Of a stretch of 64,000 nucleotides of DNA, positions 1-8,737 are shown piece after piece. Origin of the DNA: Platynereis dumerilii (Eukaryota; Annelida; Polychaeta; Phyllodocida; Nereididae); contig JAPTHN010000043.1 in NCBI GenBank assembly GCA_026936325.1, forward strand, positions 858,137 through 922,136, written 5' to 3'. How positions within the stretch are numbered: position 1 is the first letter of the stretch; every line of letters begins with the position of its first letter. The notes beneath the pieces are model-generated. The model searched no databases. It was given only the letters and a program-made list of their open reading frames with translations, and was not told the DNA's origin. The position numbers and the translations under genes were made by a program.

Positions 1-1075
1 GTTGCCATTCCATCCATTTTCACTGACCACTCAGGCATATATACATTGAATATAGAACAATGTGACTATCCAGTTAAGGGAACATTTGCATTTGTACTAA
101 CAGAGTTAGAATGCAAGATGATTATGACAATAATATATAAGGCCATTAAAGGTCATTCAAGATCAGTTTTCAAGATTAAGAATTAAAATGACTTAGTCAG
201 CTACAGAGTCCTTAACCCATCTAATTTGTGGAATCCAAACGCAGTTGTCATTTCCTCCATTTTCACTGACTACTTAAGCATATATACATGTAGTACATTT
301 TATATAGAACAATGTGACTATCCAGTTAAGGGAGCTTTTGCTTTTGTACTAACAGAGTTAGTGAGTAAGGTGATTATACCAATAATATGTAAGGCCATTA
401 TAGGTCATTCAAGATTAGTTATCAAAGACAAACAATTCAAATATCTTAATCAGCTACATTATCCTTGATCCATCTAATTTGTGGAATCCAACCAAAGTTG
501 CCATTCCATCCATTTTCACTGTCTACTCAGGCATATATACATTGGATATTGAACAATATAACTATCCAGTTAAGGGAACTTTTTTTTTTTATAGTAGCAG
601 AGTTAGAAAGCAAGGTGATTATAACAACAATATATATAAGGCCATCAAAGGTCATTTAAAATCAGTTATTCAAGATTAAGAATTAAAATGACTTAATCAG
701 CTACATAGTCCTTAATCTATCTAATTTGTGTAATCCAAATGCAGTTATCATTCCCTCCATTTTCACTGACTACTTAAGCATATACATGTAGTACATTGTA
801 TTCAGATCATATAACTGACTATCTAGTTAAGGGAGCTTTTGCTTTTGTACTAACAGAGTTAGAAAGCAAGGTGATTATACCAATAATACGTAAGGCCATT
901 AAAGGTCATTCAAGATTAGTTATTCAAGATTAACAATTCAAATGACTTAATCAGCTACATTATCCTTAATCCATCTAATTTTGGAATCAGACTACAGTTG
1001 CCATTCCATCCATTTTCACTGACTACTTAAGCATATATACATGTAGTACATTGTATATATTTACAACAAGCTTAA
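1..1075. repeat. Tandem ~250-bp repeat, alternating two variants
   Basis: The motif CCATTTTCACTG recurs near positions 14, 256, 509, 756 and 1006, giving a period of about 242-253 bp. Units alternate between a CATCC form (near 12, 507 and 1004) and a CCTCC form (near 254 and 754) that also carries TACTTAAGCATATA and ATGTAGTACATT, so the higher-order unit is about 500 bp. The last unit mixes both forms. The array runs off the left edge. It lies just downstream of the transposon coding region and could be that element's 3' flank or an older satellite. The small open frames in it are unrelated to one another and look spurious. Confidence 0.75.
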
Positions 1076-1093
1076 TAGGAAGTCAGTGTGTGT

Positions 1094-1642
1094 TCATTGT
1101 ATTTTCTTATACAACAAAACATACGGTAGTTTTGAAATTTTGGGAAGTCTTGTGTGTGCTACTGCTGCATCATTACATTTAATAAATCTATTGGTATTAT
1201 TGTATCGTAACAGACAGGTGTAATGACCTCCATCAGATCTTTCTCCGTGATGGTTTATGACAGCTTCTAGTTTGTACTGAGAATTGTTTTTCGTTGTGAT
1301 ATTTACCAGCAATTTCACCTTTCGGTTGTCCTTATCTCCCTCTGCAAATCTCATCAAAAGTATAAATAGCAATGGAGGGCATTGCGTCATTTGTGAAGAA
1401 CAAAGAGTTTGTGGTGCAGGACAATTTCTGCATGGTCGGTCAGTTTGTGAATCTGGAGCTTCAACATGAAAGATCTCTCCATCAAGAAAGGCATTGACAC
1501 AGCGGAAATGTTCATTTTCAGTGAAGATGTGTTGACAGTTTCTGCATTGATACGTATTTGTAAATTGACTGGCTAGAAGTTGTGTAACAGGTGTTGGATG
1601 AGCAGAGTAATAATTTTGCCATGCAATTAAATCAGATTGCAT
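1094..1642 (-). CDS. C-terminal part of the USP-like domain, out of frame with the main ORF
   Basis: This frame encodes the missing part of a ubiquitin-specific protease fold: two CxxC pairs (YQCRNCQ and PCRNCP) at the place of the USP zinc fingers, then the His box (HHGERSDGGHYTCLL) and IKCNDAAV, where the third catalytic residue is expected. It overlaps the end of the 2200-aa frame and is open upstream to about 1714, so a single small indel in roughly 1665-1714 would account for the split. The ATG at 1642 is probably not a real start. The alternatives are a recent inactivating change, an assembly error in an otherwise intact gene, or programmed frameshifting. The first two seem likelier, since I see no clear slippery site. 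Confidence 0.8.
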   Translation of the reverse strand: MQSDLIAWQNYYSAHPTPVTQLLASQFTNTYQCRNCQHIFTENEHFRCVNAFLDGEIFHVEAPDSQTDRPCRNCPAPQTLCSSQMTQCPPLLFILLMRFAEGDKDNRKVKLLVNITTKNNSQYKLEAVINHHGERSDGGHYTCLLRYNNTNRFIKCNDAAVAHTRLPKISKLPYVLLYKKIQ

Positions 1643-4600
1643 AAGGGCTGGTGCATTAGGAAGATCAGGTTGTTCATTTGGGTGTTTTGACTTAATAGTT
1701 CGGTGTGCATAATATCAAGCAGTGACAGCAGAAAGTCATGGGCATCACTTTGCGTTTGAGGAGAAAATTGCCGCTTCAGTTGTGGCAAAGCAAATAGTAA
1801 ATGAGGTGTAATGTTTTCCTCATGAAGCAAATAAATTTGGGCTTTCAATGCAAGCAAGTGATTTGACACTGGTTGATTCAATGCAAAAATTGGCTGGAGT
1901 TCATTCACAGAGAACAAAACTTGCAAGACACTATTGCCATAGCATGAGTTTCCCATATTTTTAATTCCTGATGGCATGTTCATTGCCAGAATAGTTGAAG
2001 TCGGTGTTGGTAGCGGAGGATTGCGGTTCATGTTATCATTTTCAGAAGCTGAAGTTGATGGAATTGGATCAGTACCAATATAAATCAATTCTGGTTCAGT
2101 AGCATCATTTGTACATTGAGGTTCAACAGTTGATATGGTAATATTTTCTTCAATGCTGGCCGATGACAAGGGGTTGTCAGAATTACTTGAAATGTCTGTT
2201 TGTGAAGAGTAGCCCAAATCATTTATCACATTGTGATTAGTACCATGAATATCGGTTCTGGTATTTGGCACCGACCATGACGTGGACATGTCAGGAATAA
2301 TTTTCTGAGGGTGCTTGTGCACTGTGAGTTTTATTGCCTCATGATCTGAGAAATATGTTGGTAAGGGATTGCACCTGACTTTGGTTGTAATATTTGGTTC
2401 AGTGTAGACATGATCAAGCAGGGATTGATACCTTGTAGTTGGCCATGTGACATGTTGATGGAAAGACAAACTATGAAATAGATCTGTGGGGTGATGGGGC
2501 TTATTTGAAAGCAAATTGTCATTAAAATCGCCAGCAAATATGATGTTATCAGGTTGGATATCTCTGATTTCTGCAACTAATTGTGACAAGAGTGATGTAA
2601 ATGCCTCCATCCTCTGCATAGGGATTTTGTACAGCGTTACAAGGACAAGTTGGTCATTGCTTGAGGTTGTGATCTTTACAGCAAGATGTTCAATACCTTT
2701 TACAGTAGTTGGTACAACTTCTGATTTGATACCACTCTTGACATATATGGCTACACCACCTCGTCCAGTATCTCTTGGTCTGTCCTGTCTATGCACTTCA
2801 TAACCTTGTATTTGAATTGACAAATCTGTGTCAGTGGATTTCAACCAGGTTTCATTTACCATAATGACATCACTAAGCATTTCAGGGTAATTCCGTATGT
2901 CCTGCATCTTTGACAGTAGGCCCTGGACATTGTGCTGTACAATTGTAACTAACTGGTCATGTGCTGCTTCTGTTTGGGACATTGTTAGTGGTGTCATGGT
3001 TTGTAAATTCTTGTGGACTTCTTCAGACCTGAAGATTTTCTTGGCATCAAAGTTTCTAATGTAAAGACCACTGATATTGGTAACTCTACTAAGTGCTACA
3101 TATGATTGTCCAGAGGCAAACACACCATCCATGTCGAAGACACATTTATCAGTTGTCATACCTTGTGTCTTGTGTATCGTACAAGCAAATGCTAATTTGA
3201 GAGGCAGTTGTCGTCTTGTCACTTGGTCTTTTCGGTTTGCCATTATGTCCTCATGAACAGGAATGAGAATTGAATTAGCTGGTGCTGCAGCTGAATTGTG
3301 AGGTTTTTGACTTTTCCCAACCTTTGCATTGTCAAACTTTACAAACACTTGTGTTGCAGTTTCATCATTTTCGATATGGGCTACTGTACCAAATGCTCCA
3401 TTAACAAGGCCATCAGCAGTATCAATGTTCCTAGTTAGCATTACCCGGGCATTGATTGCAAGCTCCAGTAGGTCAGGAAGGTCATCATTTGAGCCTTTCA
3501 TTGGTTTGTTACATTTGATAAGTTTTCCTGAAGCTGTGTTGCGTACATGATCAGATGCCAACATTTTAACAATGTTGCTGCATGTCTTATGTAGCATTGC
3601 TGTATTGTGAGCTGATGTTTCTTTGTTTTTGGCAAACACATGAAGAGCTTCATCAGGTACATCAGGTAAATCACATCGTGCATTCAGCATTGATTGCTGG
3701 TGGTCTGTCAGTGTGTCATTCTTTGATTTTCTTCTTAAAGAATTCAGGAGATCAGCAAATTCTACATCATCCTTTTGTCGCATGATTTCTGTTAGCTCAA
3801 CAGTTTGAAACAGGTCAAACCACAAATCAATGCCCATGCTGGCGTCTGGTTTCAAAAGAGAAGAAGCTTTCACTGGTGGTAGTTGGTAAAAGTCACCAAC
3901 AGCAATTATTGAAACATTGCCAAACCATGCTGAACCATCAGTTGATCTAATTTGTTTGATTTGCTTTAGTCTGCTATGGACATATCCCAGCACTTTTCTG
4001 TCCACCATTGAGATCTCATCAATGATAAGAAGCTTGATGTTTCCTAGTTTTGCACTAAGGGTAGTTAAAGCTTCATGTGACAAGGGTTCATACCGTTTGT
4101 AGGTCTTTCTAGGGATTTTGAGAGCTGAGTGCAATGTAAAACCAGATATATTGAATGCAGCTGTGCCTGTTGGTGCAGTGAGAAGGACAGTGGTGTCTGA
4201 TGGGTTTTCACCATTCCGTAATAGCTTGCTTGCCTCATTGTATATGCATTTTATTAAATGGGACTTGCCCACTCCAGCACCTCCCTGAATGTACATGCAA
4301 AAGCTCTTAGGTTTGAGTCCCTGTGCCTCTTGAATACACCAATCACGTACATGGTAGAAAATACTTCGTTGTTTTGAGTTCATTGTCCGTAACATTGGCC
4401 TAATTGGTTCTCCTATGAGTTCAAAGGAACACAAAGAGCTAGTTTGTTGGTCATCAGAATTGGTAAGGTCTGGAATAGGCTGTGTTTCTCCATCATATAA
4501 GTCATTTTGATCATGTTTTTGAATTGACTCAAGACGTTCTTGTTCTGTGTGGGGTGAAATGTCAGCCCAAGCATCAACCATGTGACCATGTTCTTGAATT

Positions 4601-7600
4601 GATTGCCATACATCTTGTAAATGTTCATCAAGTTGTTCATATAAGGATTGGTTTTCACGAATGATTGTCTCTACAGGAGTAATGTCAGATGATGCAGACA
4701 GCTTCACTGCACCGGTATTGTAGAACTCTTCATAAGTGGTGAATGGAGCAGGTTTCAGGCTACTTGCATTTCTGTGAGGTAAGTATAATTTCAACAAAGA
4801 CATGTGATGTTTTTCTGATTCTTTTGAAAGGGAGATCTTTGGGAAGCGTATAATAGCTGGTGGGGCACGAGTTCTTTTCATGATGTATCCAAGATCATTT
4901 TGCAGTTCATGAGCATTGGGGTTTTTCTTCTCAATAGCTGTTTTACCTTCAGTTTTACTGAGAACTCTGTATTGTGAAGCAAATGTAGCCTGGCACATTC
5001 TGTCAAACTCTACAGTTAATGGACGTGCTTTGTAACGATCATAAAGACTTGTCATCCAAATGTCTTCACTTTCTCCATTCATTTGAGCTTCTTGTCGAAT
5101 TTGTGACAACGGCTTTGAGAGTTTTGTTTGATTTTCATCTGTAGCCACAAAAACAGTATTTCGGGAACATTGCTTTAAAGGCAATCCTGTAGCTCTTACA
5201 ACACTTTCCTGCACTGACACTTCTCTACTGTCCAAATAAACAGATCCTAGTTGTTTCATTTGCTTTCGCAAGTCAGAATTCCTGTCTTCTTGTTGCATTT
5301 GTGATCTGGCTTCCTTCAACAGGTCACTCAATTCATGTTCAGCCTTACTGATGTAAGAAAGAATGTACATAACACAGGAATAGGCATCGACTATATACTG
5401 TATGTCAATGTTTGCATCCCAGCTTCGCAATAATGTTGGTGAGTAGTTATTGACCCACACATCTTTCACATCTCGATGCATGACAATGGATGATTTCTTT
5501 GCGACAAGTGACATTGCTTTGAGAAAGTCGTCAAAGCCAGTAAATCCAGCATTGTGCAATACTTCATCAGTTGTGCAATTCTCAATTTCATCGGTGCTAA
5601 GCAATAATGATAATCCTTGCAGTGATGCTTCGGCCATACTTTTAGACATGGTTGCAATTGATGGGTTTGCTTCTTGGATGGTTTCACTTGTTTGGTTTAA
5701 CATTTCATTGTTCCCTGGAACAGGGACAGTTTGTTGTGTAGTACTGGTCTCACTTGGCCGAACAATGCTTGTTCGTTGTGCAACTGGCTTTGGAAAATTG
5801 AACCTGCAATCTTTATTTCCAGTCCTGCATGACTTCGTGTGTGCCTTTGAATGTGATTGTACATTTTTGACAATTTCATGTAGATGTGGATCAAAATCTT
5901 CACTTGGCATTTTGCAGCATATATGTTTATCAATGAATTTGCAGATCTCTTCATCAGTGTTTTGATCCAATTTTGGAGCATTCTCAATCCAAAATAATGC
6001 ATGTACATGAGGTGCACCTCTTTGCTGAAATTCAATGCGATAAAAGTAATCAGTGATGTTTCCTATTGGGTTAGCAGGACTTTGCAGAAACCTCATGTAA
6101 TGATTCAGACGGTTGTACCACATTCTGATGGTTGTTACATAATTGCTACGGATAAGTTCAGCTTTCTCATTGAATGATAAGGACTCAAAGTCAACTGGCT
6201 TGCCATTCTGCCTTGCAATTGATTCAACTACTTCAGGCCATCTTGTTAGCTCTGCAGAACTTAATGTGACAAAAAACGTTGGTATATCAATCTGACGAAT
6301 CATCGCAAACAAATCATTCATTGTTTTCTTCCAATATTCTGGTGAGCCTCTCAGAGATTGCATGTGTGTAAATGCAAGATTTGACTTGCATAACTCATAG
6401 ACTTGTTCATGGTCTGTTAACATTTCGGCTGTTATATTTTGCCCATTGGCCAAGGTACCACCTTTACGACTTTGAATTGATATACCTGACAACAAATTTG
6501 CAAGCTCAAGAACAGCTTGGCAGTAGAAGATGTAACCAGAATGTTTAGCAAACCGCAAGTCAGCATTAAAAAGTCGTGCATTGATGTATTTCCCTCGTGT
6601 AATTTCGTTTTCTCTTGTTTCATCAAAACTGTTCCCGCCAAAAGGGAAAAGTCCAGGAAAGGCTTTGGCTTCATCATGTGATGTTGTTAATAGACTGTGC
6701 GGTTTGTGACCTTCAGCAGGAGCAACAGAATAGACATGATTTTCAAGTTCATGCAAAACATCAGCTCTGATATCAAGGGGTTGTAAGAAACTGTCATAAC
6801 CAAAATGTTCATTGTTTGGTTCACTCTTTCTTGTATGCACAGTTTCTGTGGGATTTTTTGAGTCTTTGGCAGGGGACACATCACTTTTGTCTCCATCTTT
6901 TATTTGACATTCATTGCCATCATCAATGGTTTCTTGCTCTTCAATAATTTCTTCATCATGAATGCCTTGTGTTAAATAAGCAAGGTCATTTGCAGTTGTT
7001 TCTTGCCAGCTAGGATCCATAGTCACACTTTCATAAAGTGGATTTACTTCTTTGAGCTTGATAAACGCTCTCTCTATCTTTGCCAGGTCAATCATTTCAT
7101 AGGACTGGTAACCTTTGTATTGCAATTTTCGTTTAAGTTTCAGTCCAACAATTTGTGATTGACCAAGAGGTCTTGGGAGCATTTTAGTTGTAACTTCAGG
7201 TGAGGAACGCACTGAAATAACTGGTCCAGCTAACTTGGCTTGTTTTCCTTTAGGTGCTTGGATAATCTTCATAAATGGAATACTTTGACTCACTAGTTGT
7301 TGTTCTAAAGTATTCAATTCAGCAAGTTCTACTGGAATTTCTTCCATTGTCATCTTGTTAACCCCAGCTTGAGGAGGCATTTTACCACTGCTTAAATGCT
7401 TGTGGCATGTTGGACAAATCCATAGATCACGATTAGGACAGTTGTCATGACAATCATCTGAACAGTTGTGCTGAAACTTGTGAGTAATACAGCCTGCTGC
7501 AAGGGATTCATATTTGTCGTATGAAGTTGGGCAACATGAGGTGACCTGGTTATGAAATAACAATCTTTCACACACACAGCAAATAAATTCAGCCACTTCT

Positions 7601-8229
7601 CTTGAAGATGATATAAATTCTTGAATCACATAATCAAGATTACTGCGGTCCTTCTTGAGTTTTTCATATTGACTATGGGATATTTCTTTCTTTGAAGCCT
7701 GATACAGCATGTCATTCGAATATCTGTCTTTGCTAGCTTGCTTGAGCTGCTGCTGATGTGAGCGATCTGTGGAATACTTAGCTATACTTGCATCCTTCAC
7801 ATTTTGCTGAAACTGCAAATCTTTTCTGTACTTCTCCTTACTCGAGTGTTTCAATTTTTGTTTAAATTGCAGATTTTGCTTGTATTTACGTTGACTGGCA
7901 GCTTTTACATTGTCTTGATGTTCGATATCAGTTGAGTACTTGTTCTTGCTAGATTGTTTGACCTTATTCTGATAGTCCTTATCTCGAGAATACCTTTTCT
8001 GTGTTTTTGTTTTCACATCAAGACGCCGCTTACTTGACTTAGTGTATCTTGTATCCTTGTTGGCATACTCAGTATCATAGTCAGAGTCTGAAAAGTCTTC
8101 ACTTTGAGATTGTTCACTTTCAGACAATGTCACAAGCAAATCACTACTAGCCAAAGCACTTTTTTGGTCCAATCGCCTCTTTTTTCTCATCTCTCTTACT
8201 GTCTTCGCACTTTGTTTCCTTTTTGCCAT
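1627..8229 (-). CDS. Helentron Rep-helicase-endonuclease-USP(N) protein, 2200 aa
   Basis: Multidomain rolling-circle transposase expected to act in the nucleus. In order: a basic N-terminus (KRKQSAKTVREMRKKRR); about six copies of an 18-residue charged repeat of the form KYSTDxxHQxxVKxAS (~78-187); a Cys/His-rich segment (~216-283, with CCVC and CPTC pairs); a Helitron N-terminal-like region (~535-760) running into the HUH motif (APHVHALFW, His741/His743); the Rep tyrosine motif YILSYISK (Tyr955/Tyr959); and a Pif1-like SF1 helicase (Walker A GGAGVGKS ~1316-1323, Walker B IIDE with Asp1404-Glu1405, GDFYQLPPV, late motif VALSRV near Arg1715). Next come an EEP nuclease (HNVQG Asn1767, NETW Glu1793, GDFN Asp1901/Asn1903, SDHE Asp1962/His1963), a Ser/Asn/Thr-rich linker (~1975-2085) and a USP Cys box (NMGNSCYGNS, Cys2096) with QSDAHDFLL. 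All catalytic residues I looked for are present. The frame stops inside the USP domain; the rest follows in another frame. The start is the first ATG of the open frame. Confidence 0.95.
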   Translation of the reverse strand: MAKRKQSAKTVREMRKKRRLDQKSALASSDLLVTLSESEQSQSEDFSDSDYDTEYANKDTRYTKSSKRRLDVKTKTQKRYSRDKDYQNKVKQSSKNKYSTDIEHQDNVKAASQRKYKQNLQFKQKLKHSSKEKYRKDLQFQQNVKDASIAKYSTDRSHQQQLKQASKDRYSNDMLYQASKKEISHSQYEKLKKDRSNLDYVIQEFISSSREVAEFICCVCERLLFHNQVTSCCPTSYDKYESLAAGCITHKFQHNCSDDCHDNCPNRDLWICPTCHKHLSSGKMPPQAGVNKMTMEEIPVELAELNTLEQQLVSQSIPFMKIIQAPKGKQAKLAGPVISVRSSPEVTTKMLPRPLGQSQIVGLKLKRKLQYKGYQSYEMIDLAKIERAFIKLKEVNPLYESVTMDPSWQETTANDLAYLTQGIHDEEIIEEQETIDDGNECQIKDGDKSDVSPAKDSKNPTETVHTRKSEPNNEHFGYDSFLQPLDIRADVLHELENHVYSVAPAEGHKPHSLLTTSHDEAKAFPGLFPFGGNSFDETRENEITRGKYINARLFNADLRFAKHSGYIFYCQAVLELANLLSGISIQSRKGGTLANGQNITAEMLTDHEQVYELCKSNLAFTHMQSLRGSPEYWKKTMNDLFAMIRQIDIPTFFVTLSSAELTRWPEVVESIARQNGKPVDFESLSFNEKAELIRSNYVTTIRMWYNRLNHYMRFLQSPANPIGNITDYFYRIEFQQRGAPHVHALFWIENAPKLDQNTDEEICKFIDKHICCKMPSEDFDPHLHEIVKNVQSHSKAHTKSCRTGNKDCRFNFPKPVAQRTSIVRPSETSTTQQTVPVPGNNEMLNQTSETIQEANPSIATMSKSMAEASLQGLSLLLSTDEIENCTTDEVLHNAGFTGFDDFLKAMSLVAKKSSIVMHRDVKDVWVNNYSPTLLRSWDANIDIQYIVDAYSCVMYILSYISKAEHELSDLLKEARSQMQQEDRNSDLRKQMKQLGSVYLDSREVSVQESVVRATGLPLKQCSRNTVFVATDENQTKLSKPLSQIRQEAQMNGESEDIWMTSLYDRYKARPLTVEFDRMCQATFASQYRVLSKTEGKTAIEKKNPNAHELQNDLGYIMKRTRAPPAIIRFPKISLSKESEKHHMSLLKLYLPHRNASSLKPAPFTTYEEFYNTGAVKLSASSDITPVETIIRENQSLYEQLDEHLQDVWQSIQEHGHMVDAWADISPHTEQERLESIQKHDQNDLYDGETQPIPDLTNSDDQQTSSLCSFELIGEPIRPMLRTMNSKQRSIFYHVRDWCIQEAQGLKPKSFCMYIQGGAGVGKSHLIKCIYNEASKLLRNGENPSDTTVLLTAPTGTAAFNISGFTLHSALKIPRKTYKRYEPLSHEALTTLSAKLGNIKLLIIDEISMVDRKVLGYVHSRLKQIKQIRSTDGSAWFGNVSIIAVGDFYQLPPVKASSLLKPDASMGIDLWFDLFQTVELTEIMRQKDDVEFADLLNSLRRKSKNDTLTDHQQSMLNARCDLPDVPDEALHVFAKNKETSAHNTAMLHKTCSNIVKMLASDHVRNTASGKLIKCNKPMKGSNDDLPDLLELAINARVMLTRNIDTADGLVNGAFGTVAHIENDETATQVFVKFDNAKVGKSQKPHNSAAAPANSILIPVHEDIMANRKDQVTRRQLPLKLAFACTIHKTQGMTTDKCVFDMDGVFASGQSYVALSRVTNISGLYIRNFDAKKIFRSEEVHKNLQTMTPLTMSQTEAAHDQLVTIVQHNVQGLLSKMQDIRNYPEMLSDVIMVNETWLKSTDTDLSIQIQGYEVHRQDRPRDTGRGGVAIYVKSGIKSEVVPTTVKGIEHLAVKITTSSNDQLVLVTLYKIPMQRMEAFTSLLSQLVAEIRDIQPDNIIFAGDFNDNLLSNKPHHPTDLFHSLSFHQHVTWPTTRYQSLLDHVYTEPNITTKVRCNPLPTYFSDHEAIKLTVHKHPQKIIPDMSTSWSVPNTRTDIHGTNHNVINDLGYSSQTDISSNSDNPLSSASIEENITISTVEPQCTNDATEPELIYIGTDPIPSTSASENDNMNRNPPLPTPTSTILAMNMPSGIKNMGNSCYGNSVLQVLFSVNELQPIFALNQPVSNHLLALKAQIYLLHEENITPHLLFALPQLKRQFSPQTQSDAHDFLLSLLDIMHTELLSQNTQMNNLIFLMHQPLCNLI

Positions 8230-8737
8230 TGTACTTATGTAGCAGATATTACCAAAAGTGTGATCTTTTGTGCATTCGTAAGATTGTTATAATTAAATAA
8301 CCACTTTCATGATTATTACTAGAACCGCAAAATTTACTCTAGACAGATTTTTAGTTGACGCAGTGAAACTTACAAATTTTCAAGACCAAATATGAATGAT
8401 GTAATAATGATAATGAAGTGATCAGTGGTTTCTTTTAAACAAAGACTTCTGAGACTAAACTGCTATGAAAAGCTCAACTATTGGAAATATGCCGATGGCA
8501 ATACCAAACATAAGAAATTCTCAATTGAAGGTAGGATTTATTGGATAAAACAATTGGGAACAGCAATTTGCCTTTATTAATCAAATTCTACATTTACAAA
8601 TATATGCAAAACATCTTGACATCTTTTCACAAAAATATTACTCACTGTCATTTGTCTCACACAAGAAAATTACATTATTCAATGAAGTTGCCAGTCAAAA
8701 TTATCATCAGCGTTCAATACAACTCTTTAAGTTGAGA
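8230..8737. other. Region upstream of the helentron ORF, no gene seen
   Basis: AT-rich DNA between the start codon of the transposase and the satellite. It probably contains the element's 5' untranslated region and promoter, but I see no TATA box, initiator or terminal hairpin I can defend. A 64-codon open frame here has no recognisable features. Confidence 0.4.

Larger units (their letters stand above)
1094..8229 (-). mobile_element. Helentron/Helitron2-type rolling-circle transposon, coding core
   Basis: This span holds a Rep/helicase protein with a fused EEP endonuclease, the combination that separates helentrons from canonical Helitrons, plus a USP-like C-terminus. The limits given are those of the coding region. 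I did not find convincing element ends: no hairpin followed by CTAG to the left of 1094 within the window, and to the right only ~500 bp of unremarkable sequence before a satellite array. The near-intact 6.6-kb frame suggests recent activity. The element has the same orientation as the array elements at 28-64 kb. Confidence 0.85.
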
